Made by a program: the position numbers and the translations under genes
From: Pseudobdellovibrionaceae bacterium
GTDB lineage: Bacteria; Bdellovibrionota; Bdellovibrionia; Bdellovibrionales; Bdellovibrionaceae
NCBI GenBank assembly: GCA_019637915.1
Contig: JAHBUV010000001.1
Coordinates: forward strand, 806,001-870,000
Direction: 5' to 3'
DNA: 64,000 nt
Shown: positions 26,377 through 33,969 of the stretch, piece after piece
How positions within the stretch are numbered: the first letter of the stretch is position 1
Layout of the letters: every line of letters starts with the position of its first letter
Notes under the pieces: model-generated
Databases searched by the model: none
What the model was told of the DNA's origin: nothing
Seen by the model: the letters and a program-made list of their open reading frames with translations, nothing else

Positions 26377-26640
26377 ATGGCTGAAAATGAGACACGCACT
26401 AGACGGAAGAAGATTGATGATAAGGACCTAAAGCGGGTAATGGATCGTGTTGCCCAAAATATATGTCGCCTAAGGAGAGCAAAAAATCTGAGCCAACAAG
26501 TATTGGCAACCTCCGCAGGGATTGCCACTACAACCCTGTCTGACATTGAACGAGGACAGGCTCACAACTTGAAACTTTCAACACTTGTATCCTTGGCGCG
26601 CCAACTAGATCTGAAAGATATTACTGAATTATTGACGTAA
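26377..26640 (+). CDS. XRE-family transcriptional regulator
   Basis: An 87-aa protein that is essentially one HTH_3 domain: NICRLRRAKNLSQQVLATSAG and TTLSDIERGQ are the recognition region. It is divergent from the subtilase operon (starts 26231 and 26377, 145 bases apart), so it is the natural candidate for controlling that operon and itself. The ATG at 26377 has GGGAG 6 bases upstream, inside an inverted repeat. No adjacent methylase or endonuclease gene is present, so it is not an obvious restriction-modification C protein. Confidence 0.85.
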   Translation: MAENETRTRRKKIDDKDLKRVMDRVAQNICRLRRAKNLSQQVLATSAGIATTTLSDIERGQAHNLKLSTLVSLARQLDLKDITELLT

Positions 26641-26691
26641 AATTTTAACGACGATTCGGGAAATCTGAATCCCTTCCGGCCTGAGACTTTT

Positions 26692-26720
26692 GTTCGGAAT
26701 TCCGAACGGCTGAGTTCAGC
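26692..26720. repeat. two adjacent palindromes downstream of the XRE gene
   Basis: GTTCGGAATTCCGAAC (26692-26707) is a perfect 16-bp palindrome, and GCTGA-GT-TCAGC (26709-26720) follows one base later. A copy of the CCGAAC half-site occurs at 26338-26343 in the promoter region of the XRE gene. These look like protein-binding sites rather than a terminator, since no T-run follows. Confidence 0.55.
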
Positions 26721-26792
26721 AATCTCTGAAACTTCGTTAAATTCATTCTTCCGCTCAGCGATCTCTGGCAAAGCCAGGTCGACGCGGAGTTC

Positions 26793-27011
26793 ATGACCGG
26801 ACAGCAGCTCTCGTCGCTCGCCTCATGGAATTTCTCGGCGGCCTTAAAGGCGGTGGATAGGCATATTCCGGATGGCATGACACGGATTCGCGGCGTGCTC
26901 CATACCGTAACGATTGGTTATGAGGTGGACCTCAATCTGAAGCCGGAAGAGTGTTACGAACCCACCGCTTTCAAAATTTTCAAAAGACGCCGGTTCGAAA
27001 AGATTGACTAA
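26793..27011 (+). CDS. small hypothetical ORF abutting tRNA-Arg
   Basis: A 72-codon frame ending with its TAA at 27009-27011, one base before the encoded CCA of the tRNA on the other strand. The frame stays open about 20 codons upstream of the ATG without another good start, and the binding site (GGAG, 3 bases away) is too close. The translation looks protein-like (NFSAALKAVDRHIPDG), so it may be the tail of a broken gene at the edge of the accessory region. No family recognised. Confidence 0.35.
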   Translation: MTGQQLSSLASWNFSAALKAVDRHIPDGMTRIRGVLHTVTIGYEVDLNLKPEECYEPTAFKIFKRRRFEKID

Positions 27012-27087
27012 TGGTGGGGCCGGCAGGACTCGAACCTGCAACCAACCGGTTCGAAGCCGGGTATTCTATCCATTGAACTACGGCCCC
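27012..27087 (-). tRNA. tRNA-Arg (anticodon UCG)
   Basis: A complete cloverleaf on the minus strand: acceptor GGGGCCG/CGGCCCC, D-arm GTTC/GAAT, anticodon loop CTTCGAA giving anticodon TCG, T-arm GCAGG-TTCGAGT-CCTGC, discriminator A and encoded CCA. Anticodon TCG reads CGA. It forms the right border of the accessory region, a common integration target, though no duplicated 3' end was found. Confidence 0.95.
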
Positions 27088-27111
27088 ACGCTGGAATTGC
27101 TTGAGGACCGA

Positions 27112-27774
27112 TTATTCTTTGATTTGCAGGTGATTGCCAAGCTCGTCCGTGAGTCCTGCCTGGCGCGGCAGAGGTTTTTGCAGGGATTCGCCGATCTGGC
27201 GGATGCCCTGCGTGAGGGCGACGCCCCAGCTTTCGTTTTTCAAGCGGCGGGCCAGGTCACTGACCCAGGCGTCGACATCAGCCGGTTGCACGATGCCGGC
27301 CAGGCCCTCGTCGTGCAGCAGAACCACTTTGCGCTCCATCAACGAGACGAACAGCAAAAGGCCGCGGCGTTCCTCGGTGCGGGTCATTTTCAAAGCCATG
27401 AACTCCGACCAGGCCCGGCGCCGCACTTGCAGCTCCTCATCCATGTCGGGGATCAACAGGCGCTGCAACCGGTGCGAACGCGACAGCGGGAAAGAGATCA
27501 AGGCGAAGAACAACATCGCCAAAGGCACGTACAAAGCGCCGTCATGGGCGCTCACCCAATCATGAAAGGGCCACAGCACGATCAGCAAGGTCAGCGAAAG
27601 AATCAGCGTGATGGTCAAGGGCAGGTGACCGATGACGCTCGAGCGGCGCACGATCATGGGCACGATCTCGGCGGACACGCGGCTTTCGAACTCGCGCACC
27701 GCCGCTTCAATGTGGGCCAGGTCGGCCTCGAAAAGAAACGACTTCAACCAACGGGGGATCTTTTCACCAGCCAC
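27112..27774 (-). CDS. TPM-domain membrane protein
   Basis: A 220-aa protein with N-terminal and C-terminal helical segments flanking two membrane helices (LPLTITLILSLTLLIVLWPF and YVPLAMLFFALISFPL). The regions FLFEADLAHIEAAVREFES-RVSAEIVP and GIVQPADVDAWVSDLA match the TPM-domain pattern (COG3762-like). Start: GTG at 27774 with a GGAGGAG site upstream, overlapping the stop of the preceding TPM gene by 11 bases; the long frame to 27903 is an artefact of the Gly-rich end of that gene. Third gene of the lemA operon; role in envelope maintenance is presumed. Confidence 0.75.
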   Translation of the reverse strand: MAGEKIPRWLKSFLFEADLAHIEAAVREFESRVSAEIVPMIVRRSSVIGHLPLTITLILSLTLLIVLWPFHDWVSAHDGALYVPLAMLFFALISFPLSRSHRLQRLLIPDMDEELQVRRRAWSEFMALKMTRTEERRGLLLFVSLMERKVVLLHDEGLAGIVQPADVDAWVSDLARRLKNESWGVALTQGIRQIGESLQKPLPRQAGLTDELGNHLQIKE

Positions 27775-28519
27775 TGGACGCTCCTCCTCCGGCTCCGGAG
27801 CCGCCGCCACCGGACCAGCCCCCGCCTCCTCCACCGCCCCAACCGCCGCCGCCACCCCAGCCTCCGCCCATGGGTCCACCCCAGGACGAATAGCCGCGGC
27901 CACGGCCCAAACGACGGCCGGGAACGCCGCCGTAGCTGAGCTCGCGCACGAAAAGGATGAAGAGGATCAAAATGCCGAGACCCAAAAAGATGACGAAGTC
28001 CTTCCAGGTGGGCTGGCCCGACTCCGCCAGAGGAGCCGTGGCGGCGAACTCCTCATCCGCCAGATGCAGGATCTCGCTCACGCCCACCATCACGCCGTCG
28101 GAGTAGCGCTTGGCGCGGAACAGAGGCACCACCTGATCGGAGAGGATGCGCTTCGCCACCACGTCGGGGATGGCGCCCTCGAGCCCGCGGCCCACTTCGA
28201 TGCGCATTTTCTTGTCGCGGAAGGCGATGAAGAACAGCACGCCGTTGTTGCGGTCCTGGCGACCGAGCTTCCACTGATCGAACAAGCGGATCGTCACCTC
28301 CTCGAGGGGCGTGCCGTCCAGGCTGTCGACGATGACCACCTGCAATTGCGCCTTGCCGCGCTCGTGGAAGGTGCGCAGGGTCTCATCCAGGCGCGCGCGA
28401 TCCGAAGGCGAAAGGATTCCCGCCTCGTCGATCACCGGGCCGGTCAAGGCCGGCGCCTGGAACTGGGCCTGAGCGGAGACGCCGATCCACAGCGCCCCGA
28501 TCGCCAACAGCCAACGCAT
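27764..28519 (-). CDS. TPM-domain (YgcG-like) exported membrane protein
   Basis: A 251-aa protein: signal peptide (residues 1-19), TPM domain (about 28-160, with VIDEAGILSPSDRARLDETL and RNNGVLFFIAFRDKKMRIEVGRG split over it), a membrane helix (about 178-196) and a Gly/Ser/Trp-rich tail (GGGGWGGGGGGGWSGGGG) ending SSGW. This architecture is that of YgcG/TPM proteins which accompany LemA and may act in envelope stress or photosystem-like repair. Start overlaps the LemA stop (ATGA). Confidence 0.88.
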   Translation of the reverse strand: MRWLLAIGALWIGVSAQAQFQAPALTGPVIDEAGILSPSDRARLDETLRTFHERGKAQLQVVIVDSLDGTPLEEVTIRLFDQWKLGRQDRNNGVLFFIAFRDKKMRIEVGRGLEGAIPDVVAKRILSDQVVPLFRAKRYSDGVMVGVSEILHLADEEFAATAPLAESGQPTWKDFVIFLGLGILILFILFVRELSYGGVPGRRLGRGRGYSSWGGPMGGGWGGGGGWGGGGGGGWSGGGGSGAGGGASSGW

Positions 28520-29127
28520 CAGAAATTCACCGCGGGGGCTTTTTCGACTTTGCCTTTTTCGTCTTCAGCCACGTCCCACTGGGGCATTTTCTCGTGGTGA
28601 TAGAGAATGGAATTCGTCCAGCTGGTCGGCGGCACCGTCACCAGATTGTTGAACTGCTTCACCGTTTCGATATAGCGGTTGCGCGCCACCGTGATGCGGT
28701 TTTCCGTGCCTTCGAGCTGCGCCTGCAGATCGCGGAAGTTCTCGTTGGCTTTGAGGTTCGGGTACTGCTCGCTCACCATCATCAGACGTCCCAGGGCCTG
28801 GGACAAACCGCCTTGAGCGGCCTGCCACTGGCGGATCTGTTCCGGCGTCGCTTTGGACGGATCGATCTGGATCTGCGTCGCTTTGGCGCGCGCTTCCATC
28901 ACGCCCGTCAGCGTTTCCTGCTCGTGCTTGGCGTAACCCTTCACCACGTTCACGAGGTTCGGCACCAGGTCGGCGCGGCGTTTGTATTGGTTGGCGATCT
29001 CCGCGAAGGAAGCGTCCACTTCGTTCTTCGCCTGAGGAATGCTTTGAATGCCGCAGCCGCTGAGACCCGTGGCAAAAACGGCCAGAACCAAACCCAGAGC
29101 GTATTTTTTGAGCAAGCTTTGTTTCAT
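28519..29127 (-). CDS. lemA: LemA family lipoprotein
   Basis: A 202-aa LemA protein with a lipoprotein signal (GLSGC, Cys near residue 26), the family's long helical bundle (QYKRRADLVPNLVNVVKGY, RYIETVKQFNNLV) and a short charged tail. GAGGAGG precedes the ATG. LemA-TPM pairs are widespread; the function is not settled. First gene of a three-gene overlapping operon. Confidence 0.92.
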   Translation of the reverse strand: MKQSLLKKYALGLVLAVFATGLSGCGIQSIPQAKNEVDASFAEIANQYKRRADLVPNLVNVVKGYAKHEQETLTGVMEARAKATQIQIDPSKATPEQIRQWQAAQGGLSQALGRLMMVSEQYPNLKANENFRDLQAQLEGTENRITVARNRYIETVKQFNNLVTVPPTSWTNSILYHHEKMPQWDVAEDEKGKVEKAPAVNF

Positions 29128-29238
29128 TCTTTCCTCCTCGGAAATCGTTTCGAATTTAGCGGACTTCCCGGAGGCTCACAATCAAAACTGGAACCCGGAA
29201 GATTGACTTTCCGCGTAGAGAGGCCCCATGCTGACAGC

Positions 29239-30807
29239 GTGTCAGACTCCTCCTCCCTCAAACTGCGTTTTCAAGATGACGGCGACCTGCTGTTTGTCGA
29301 AAAAATCACGGGCTTCAACACCCATGCCCCGGACGCGGGGAAACGGGGTTTGTTGGAGCTCCTGGAGGCGCAAACCGGCCGCAAGCTCTTCGTGGTGCAC
29401 CGCCTGGACAAGGAAACCTCCGGCGCCATGGTTTTCGCGCAAAGCAAAGAGGCCGCCGCGGACATGGCGGCGCTTTTTGAAAAGCACCTGGTGCGCAAGC
29501 GCTACCTGCTCCTGACCGACAGGCGGCGATCGGAAGAAACCTTCACGGCCGCCTCGCGCATCGAGAAAAAAGGCGCGAGCTTCGTCAGCGATCCGAATTC
29601 GAAAGACCCGAACTCCCGCACGCTTTTCCGCAAATTGAAAAGCCTGAAGATCGGCGACCTCTGGGAGGCCCTGCCCGAAACCGGCAAGCCCCATCAGATC
29701 CGCCTGCACGCCACCGACCGCGGCATTCCCATTCTGGGCGATGCCGAGCACGGCGGCAGCCCCTTCGCGCGCCTTTGCCTGCACTCCAAATTTCTCGGCT
29801 TCAACTGGCGGGGCGCTGAAAAAACCTTTGAGGCCTCAACCCCGGCCTGGAGCAACGACCTCGAGGCCCCTCAAGCGCAGTTCCTGGACGCCGTTCAATC
29901 GCGCAGCCATCTGTTCGACCTGTCCCGCTTCGGGGACGAGTGCCTGCGCCTCGCCCATCAGGAACTGGCCTTCTGCCGCGTGGATCAATTCGGACCGCAG
30001 CTGTGGGTCTACTGGTATGCCGAAGCGGATCCTTCCGCGGATTTCCTGAAATTCCTGGCTCTCGTCTCCCAAACCGCGAAGAAATCCATCTTCGTCCGCC
30101 ACATGCACAACCGCGGTCGCGATCCCAATCGCCAGGACGCCTGGCTCATCGGCGATGTGCAGGATGTCTGGCAGGCCCGCGAAAACGGCGTGCGCTTCGA
30201 GCTGCGCACCGACTCCGGCCAGTCGCCGGGCTTGTTCCTCGACCAGCGCGAGAACCGCCGGTGGGTGCGCCGGAACTCCGGCGATCGCAAAGTGCTGAAT
30301 CTTTTTTCCTACACCGGCGGCTTTTCCGTGAACGCCGCTCTCGGCGGCGCCGACGAGGTCTGCACCGTCGATGTCAGCGGCAAGTTCAATGACTGGACGA
30401 TGAGGAACTTCGAGATCAACAGCCTCGATCCCCGACAGCCTTTGAAGTACGAGTTCTGGAACCAGGATTGCCTCTTGTTCCTGAAAGGCGCCGCGAAGCG
30501 CGGCCGCAAGTGGGATCTCATCATCTGCGATCCCCCCTCTTTCGGCCGCTCCAAGGAAGGCACTTTCCAGATCCAGCGCCAGCTGCCGCCGCTGCTGGAT
30601 CTCTGCCTGTCCTGCCTGGAGAAAAACGGCCGTCTGCTTTTTTCCTCGAACTACGAAGGCTGGACCCTGGAAGACCTGCGCCAACAGATCCTCGTCAACC
30701 GCTCCACCCACCAGATCGCCATCGAGCCGACCCCGCCGGCCTCCCTCGACTTCGAGAGGCCCGACACCGAGCCCCTGATGAAAAGCCTCATCTTGGTGAA
30801 ACGCTAG
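29239..30807 (+). CDS. fusion of an RluA-type pseudouridine synthase and an RlmI-like methyltransferase
   Basis: A 522-aa two-domain protein. Residues about 1-200 are an RluA-family pseudouridine synthase with HRLDKETSG (catalytic Asp), RKRYLLL and TGKPHQIRLHA. Residues about 210-522 are a class I methyltransferase of the RlmI/RlmK type: a PUA-less N-terminal subdomain, motif I LNLFSYTGGFSVNAAL, VDVSG as motif II and IICDPPSFGRS as motif IV. Both halves look intact, so uridine isomerisation and 23S rRNA-type cytosine/guanine methylation might be carried out by one polypeptide. GTG 29239 is the best start but lacks a strong binding site; further in-frame upstream codons are open. Confidence 0.85.
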   Translation: MSDSSSLKLRFQDDGDLLFVEKITGFNTHAPDAGKRGLLELLEAQTGRKLFVVHRLDKETSGAMVFAQSKEAAADMAALFEKHLVRKRYLLLTDRRRSEETFTAASRIEKKGASFVSDPNSKDPNSRTLFRKLKSLKIGDLWEALPETGKPHQIRLHATDRGIPILGDAEHGGSPFARLCLHSKFLGFNWRGAEKTFEASTPAWSNDLEAPQAQFLDAVQSRSHLFDLSRFGDECLRLAHQELAFCRVDQFGPQLWVYWYAEADPSADFLKFLALVSQTAKKSIFVRHMHNRGRDPNRQDAWLIGDVQDVWQARENGVRFELRTDSGQSPGLFLDQRENRRWVRRNSGDRKVLNLFSYTGGFSVNAALGGADEVCTVDVSGKFNDWTMRNFEINSLDPRQPLKYEFWNQDCLLFLKGAAKRGRKWDLIICDPPSFGRSKEGTFQIQRQLPPLLDLCLSCLEKNGRLLFSSNYEGWTLEDLRQQILVNRSTHQIAIEPTPPASLDFERPDTEPLMKSLILVKR

Positions 30808-30811
30808 CGAA

Positions 30812-31321
30812 TCAATACAAGCGCGACAGGGCCATGGAGAAGCGGCCCGGGGCGTAGGCGGCCAGGCGCTCGCGGCGCAGGGTTTGGAATTCTTTTTCGC
30901 CGTTGGCGGCGCTGGCGTAGGGGAAGATGGCGATGCCGCCGCGGGGGGTGAACTCGCCGATGACTTCGATGTAGCGGGGCTTCATCAGCGCCGCGAGGTC
31001 GTCGCAGATGGTCTGCACGCAGTCCTCGTGGAAATCGCCGTGATTGCGGAAACCGAAGAGGTAGAGCTTCAGGGATTTGCTCTCGACCATCTTGTCGGCG
31101 GCGATGTAGTTGATGAAGATCTTGGCGAAATCCGGCTGGCCCGTCTTCGGGCACAGGCTGGTGAATTCCGTGCACACCAGGGTCGTCCAGGCGACGCTTC
31201 CGGGATTTTTATTGTCGAAGGCCTCCAGCAGATCAGGGCTGTACGCGGACGAATAGTCCGTCCGCTCGGAACCCAAAGAGAACTTCGCCAATTCTTTCTT
31301 GCCGCGACCGCGTTTTTTCAC
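30812..31321 (-). CDS. queF: NADPH-dependent 7-cyano-7-deazaguanine reductase QueF
   Basis: A 169-aa short-form (unimodular) QueF reducing preQ0 to preQ1 in queuosine synthesis. The active-site Cys is in [12 protein letters not shown] and the substrate-binding motif [22 protein letters not shown] is intact. GTG start at 31321 with AGAGG 6 bases upstream. A long inverted repeat lies in the leader. The gene is convergent with the RluA fusion gene, 4 bases apart. Other queuosine genes are not in the window. Confidence 0.93.
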   Translation of the reverse strand: MKKRGRGKKELAKFSLGSERTDYSSAYSPDLLEAFDNKNPGSVAWTTLVCTEFTSLCPKTGQPDFAKIFINYIAADKMVESKSLKLYLFGFRNHGDFHEDCVQTICDDLAALMKPRYIEVIGEFTPRGGIAIFPYASAANGEKEFQTLRRERLAAYAPGRFSMALSRLY

Positions 31322-31330
31322 TGCTGACCT

Positions 31331-31364
31331 CTTTTCCGGGGTTTAGCCCCGGGCCCCGGAAAAG
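31331..31364. repeat. 11-bp inverted repeat in the queF leader
   Basis: CTTTTCCGGGG (31331-31341) and its complement (31354-31364) are separated by 12 bases that themselves allow an alternative 6-bp stem (CCGGGG/CCCCGG). On the queF mRNA the structure ends right at the AGAGG ribosome-binding site. The sequence does not match a preQ1 riboswitch. Confidence 0.6.
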
Positions 31365-31472
31365 TCATGTCGAAAGAATCGACAACCGGGTGCTTTTGAC
31401 CTGTCGCGATCCTGACAGTTGGAACCCCTCCCCCGCCATGAGAAAACTTCCCGGTCGGGAAGGAGAAAACGC

Positions 31473-31940
31473 GTGAAAAAGTCGGTGATCCTGAGCGCTT
31501 CACTGCTCCTGATCGGGCTGTCGGCCTGCGCGCCCGCCCGCAACCGTCCGCAGGCCTCGTCACTCCCGTCCCCCGAGCTGAGCGTCCCGGACTCCCGGAA
31601 AAAAAGCGAAACCACCGCGAGCCCGCAAACCCCCTCCTCCCCGGAGGAAGCCGCCGCCGAAGGAACCGCCGAAGCGCCGACGGCCCCCGTGGAAGCGTGC
31701 CCGCCGGCCGTGCTCGGGCTCATCCATCAAATTGACCGCCTGGCCAAAAGTTACGCCCAGTCCGGCTCGTCCCTGGAGATCGCCCCCTTGCGCGCCGCCT
31801 GCCACGAATTGCTCGCGCGGCTGGGAACGTCCAGTTGCCGCCTGGACAAACACCCCCTGGGGGGCCGAGTGAATTTCAACGTGAAAAGCGTGGCGTCCGT
31901 TTGCGACGTCGCCGAACGGATCGACGCCGGCGCCGAGTGA
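31473..31940 (+). CDS. hypothetical lipoprotein
   Basis: A 155-aa lipoprotein with GLSAC lipobox (Cys19). A disordered Ser/Pro/Ala/Glu-rich segment (residues about 20-75) is followed by a small helical domain with four Cys (EACPP, RAACH, TSSC, VASVC). GTG start with AAGGAG 7 bases upstream. It diverges from queF and converges on the TrmH-type gene with one base between stops. No family recognised. Confidence 0.75.
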   Translation: MKKSVILSASLLLIGLSACAPARNRPQASSLPSPELSVPDSRKKSETTASPQTPSSPEEAAAEGTAEAPTAPVEACPPAVLGLIHQIDRLAKSYAQSGSSLEIAPLRAACHELLARLGTSSCRLDKHPLGGRVNFNVKSVASVCDVAERIDAGAE

Positions 31941-31941
31941 T

Positions 31942-32667
31942 TCAGGCGCGCTGAGTGCCGCCGCCGCCCGCGCCGAACTTCTGGCGCAGGACATCCTCCG
32001 CGGAATCCTGAGTGCGCAAATAATAATAAGCGGCGAGAATCGCCTGCTGCTCCTCCGTCAGATCGCCGTTGCGCCCGCGCCGCAGCTCGCGGTCGCGCAG
32101 GATCTGGAACAGGCTCAATGCGCCGGCCACCGAGATATTGAAGCTCTGCACGAAGCCCGTCATCGGAATGACCACCACCTCATCGGCGGCCTCGATCATC
32201 TCGGCGCTGACGCCGTCTTTCTCATTGCCCAGGACCAGGGCGCTCGGGCGCGAGAAATCCACGTCCGTGATGCTCTTGGCGCGGTCCGTGAGGGCCGTCA
32301 CCACCAGGCGCTTGCCCTGGCGCTTGAGCTCCGTCACCGCCTCGCGGGTGGATTTCCACTTGCGGGCCTCCACCCACTTGTCGGCCCCTTGAGTGACCCG
32401 GTTCGCCTCTTTGAATTTTTCCTGCGTCTCGATGACGTGGAAATTCGCGAAGCCCAGGCCTTCCGCCGTGCGCATGACGGCGGAGACGTTGCCGCGATCG
32501 TAAATGCCCTCGAGCACCACGGCGACGTCGAAGCAACGGTTCTTCACGACCTCGTGGATGCGCTCGCGGCGCGAGGCCGTGAGCAAAGGGCCCACCGTCT
32601 CGAGCACGAGGCGGTGGTCGATCTTCAAACCGGCATCGATGGGGATCCGCGCTTCAAAGGGAAACAT
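31942..32667 (-). CDS. TrmH/SpoU family RNA 2'-O-methyltransferase
   Basis: A 241-aa SPOUT methyltransferase: motif 1 NVSAVMRTAEGLGF, motif 2 LVLGNEKDGVS and motif 3 IPMTGFVQSFNISVAGAL forming the trefoil-knot SAM site. The motif-3 sequence is closest to tRNA Gm18 methyltransferase TrmH, so a tRNA target is likelier than rRNA. Start ATG 32667 overlaps the acyl-CoA dehydrogenase stop by 4 bases (ATGA), so translation is coupled even though the functions are unrelated. C-terminal Gly-rich tail FGAGGGGTQRA. Confidence 0.87.
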   Translation of the reverse strand: MFPFEARIPIDAGLKIDHRLVLETVGPLLTASRRERIHEVVKNRCFDVAVVLEGIYDRGNVSAVMRTAEGLGFANFHVIETQEKFKEANRVTQGADKWVEARKWKSTREAVTELKRQGKRLVVTALTDRAKSITDVDFSRPSALVLGNEKDGVSAEMIEAADEVVVIPMTGFVQSFNISVAGALSLFQILRDRELRRGRNGDLTEEQQAILAAYYYLRTQDSAEDVLRQKFGAGGGGTQRA

Positions 32668-33875
32668 CAGCGCTGAATCAGTTCCGGCTGCTTGGCCAGG
32701 TCGCGCGTGATGTTCTTTTGATGGGCTTCGATGGTGCCGCCGCCGATTTCGAGCAGCTTGGCGTCGCGCCACAGGCGCTCGACGACGTACTCGCCGACGT
32801 AGCCGTAACCGCCCAGCACCTGGATGGCGCGGTCCGCGACGTTTTTCGCCATGGTGGTGGCGACGAGCTTCACCCCGTCGCTGTCGGCGCGGTTGCCCTC
32901 TTTGTTGAGGTCCATGCGGCGGGCGGTTTCATACACGTAGGCCCGCGCCGCTTTGTACTCGGCGTAGGAATTGGCGATGTAGGTCTGGATCTGGCCGAAG
33001 TGGCTGAGCGGCTTGCCGAAGGACTCGCGCTCCTGCGAGTAGCGGTTCATGATCTCCAGCGAACGACGGGCGATGCCGAGGGACATGGCCGCCAGGGTGA
33101 GACGCTCGAGCTCGAGGTTGCGCATCATGTGCAGGACGCTGTCGCCCTCATGGCCCACCAGGTTGTTCAGGGGCGTGTGGCAGTCCTGGAACACCAGTTC
33201 GGCGGTGTTGGAGGCGCGCATGCCGAGCTTGTCGTGGATCTTCTGACCGACGGCGAAGCCCGGGGCGGTTTTTTCGACGACGAAAGTCGACAGTTGCGGC
33301 CGGCCGTTCTTCTCGCCGGTCTTGGCGTAGACCCAGATGAAATCGCAGGGCGTGCGTTTTTCATCGATGGTGCCGTTGGTGATCCACATCTTGCGGCCGT
33401 TGATCACCCAGTCATCGCCTTTTTTCACCGCGGTCGTCTGCATGCCCAGCACGTCGGTGCCCACCGCGGGCTCCGACATGGCCATGGAGCCGACCCATTC
33501 GCCGGAGCAAAGCCTCGGCAGGTATTTTTTCTTCTGTTCCTCGCCGCCGTTCACGGCGAGGTTGTTCACGGCCAGCATCGAGTGCGCGAGGTACGCGAGG
33601 CAGAAACCCGGATCCGAGGCCGAGAGCTCCTCGTGCACGATCACGGCCGCCGTCGCGTCCAGGCCCGATCCGCCGTACTCCTCCGGCACCGTGATGCCGA
33701 GCAATCCGAGCTCGCCGAGTTTGCGGAACAGGGGCAGGTTGAATTCCTCTTTGCGGTCATATTCATGAGCTTGGGGTTCGACCTCGGCTTCCGTGAAAGC
33801 GCGCACCGTTTCACGCAGCATGCCGTGCTCGGGAGTGGGGTTGTACAGATCGAATTCTTTCCAGCTGAATGACAT
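32667..33875 (-). CDS. acyl-CoA dehydrogenase, isovaleryl-CoA dehydrogenase-like
   Basis: A 402-aa flavoenzyme with the family motifs AMSEPAVGTD, WITNG, and the C-terminal GGYGYVGEYVVERLWRD followed by EIGGGTIEAHQ. The usual catalytic Glu of short/medium-chain enzymes (YEGT) is Gly here, but LELERLTLA carries the Glu at the position used by isovaleryl-CoA dehydrogenase, pointing to branched-chain (leucine) oxidation. AAGGAG lies 5 bases before ATG 33875. Divergent from the cinA-like gene. Confidence 0.9.
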   Translation of the reverse strand: MSFSWKEFDLYNPTPEHGMLRETVRAFTEAEVEPQAHEYDRKEEFNLPLFRKLGELGLLGITVPEEYGGSGLDATAAVIVHEELSASDPGFCLAYLAHSMLAVNNLAVNGGEEQKKKYLPRLCSGEWVGSMAMSEPAVGTDVLGMQTTAVKKGDDWVINGRKMWITNGTIDEKRTPCDFIWVYAKTGEKNGRPQLSTFVVEKTAPGFAVGQKIHDKLGMRASNTAELVFQDCHTPLNNLVGHEGDSVLHMMRNLELERLTLAAMSLGIARRSLEIMNRYSQERESFGKPLSHFGQIQTYIANSYAEYKAARAYVYETARRMDLNKEGNRADSDGVKLVATTMAKNVADRAIQVLGGYGYVGEYVVERLWRDAKLLEIGGGTIEAHQKNITRDLAKQPELIQR

Positions 33876-33969
33876 GATTTCTCCTTCGAAGAAGGTCTGT
33901 TTTCCTTGCCCCGGCCAGAGCAGGCAAGCATCATTGCTGACGCGCCGTACTACATGGAAAGATGGAGGG

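Noticed and set aside
26377-26640. XRE protein as a restriction-modification controller
   Set aside because: Size and fold would fit, but no methyltransferase or endonuclease gene is adjacent.
16478-27087. tRNA-Arg attachment-site repeat
   Set aside because: The tRNA 3' end (with the GACTCGAACCTGC complement) was looked for by eye at the left border and not found, and no integrase gene is present, so attL/attR are not called.
31322-31364. preQ1 riboswitch before queF
   Set aside because: The leader forms hairpins but lacks the A-rich tail and loop sequence of preQ1-I, and is too short for preQ1-II or III.
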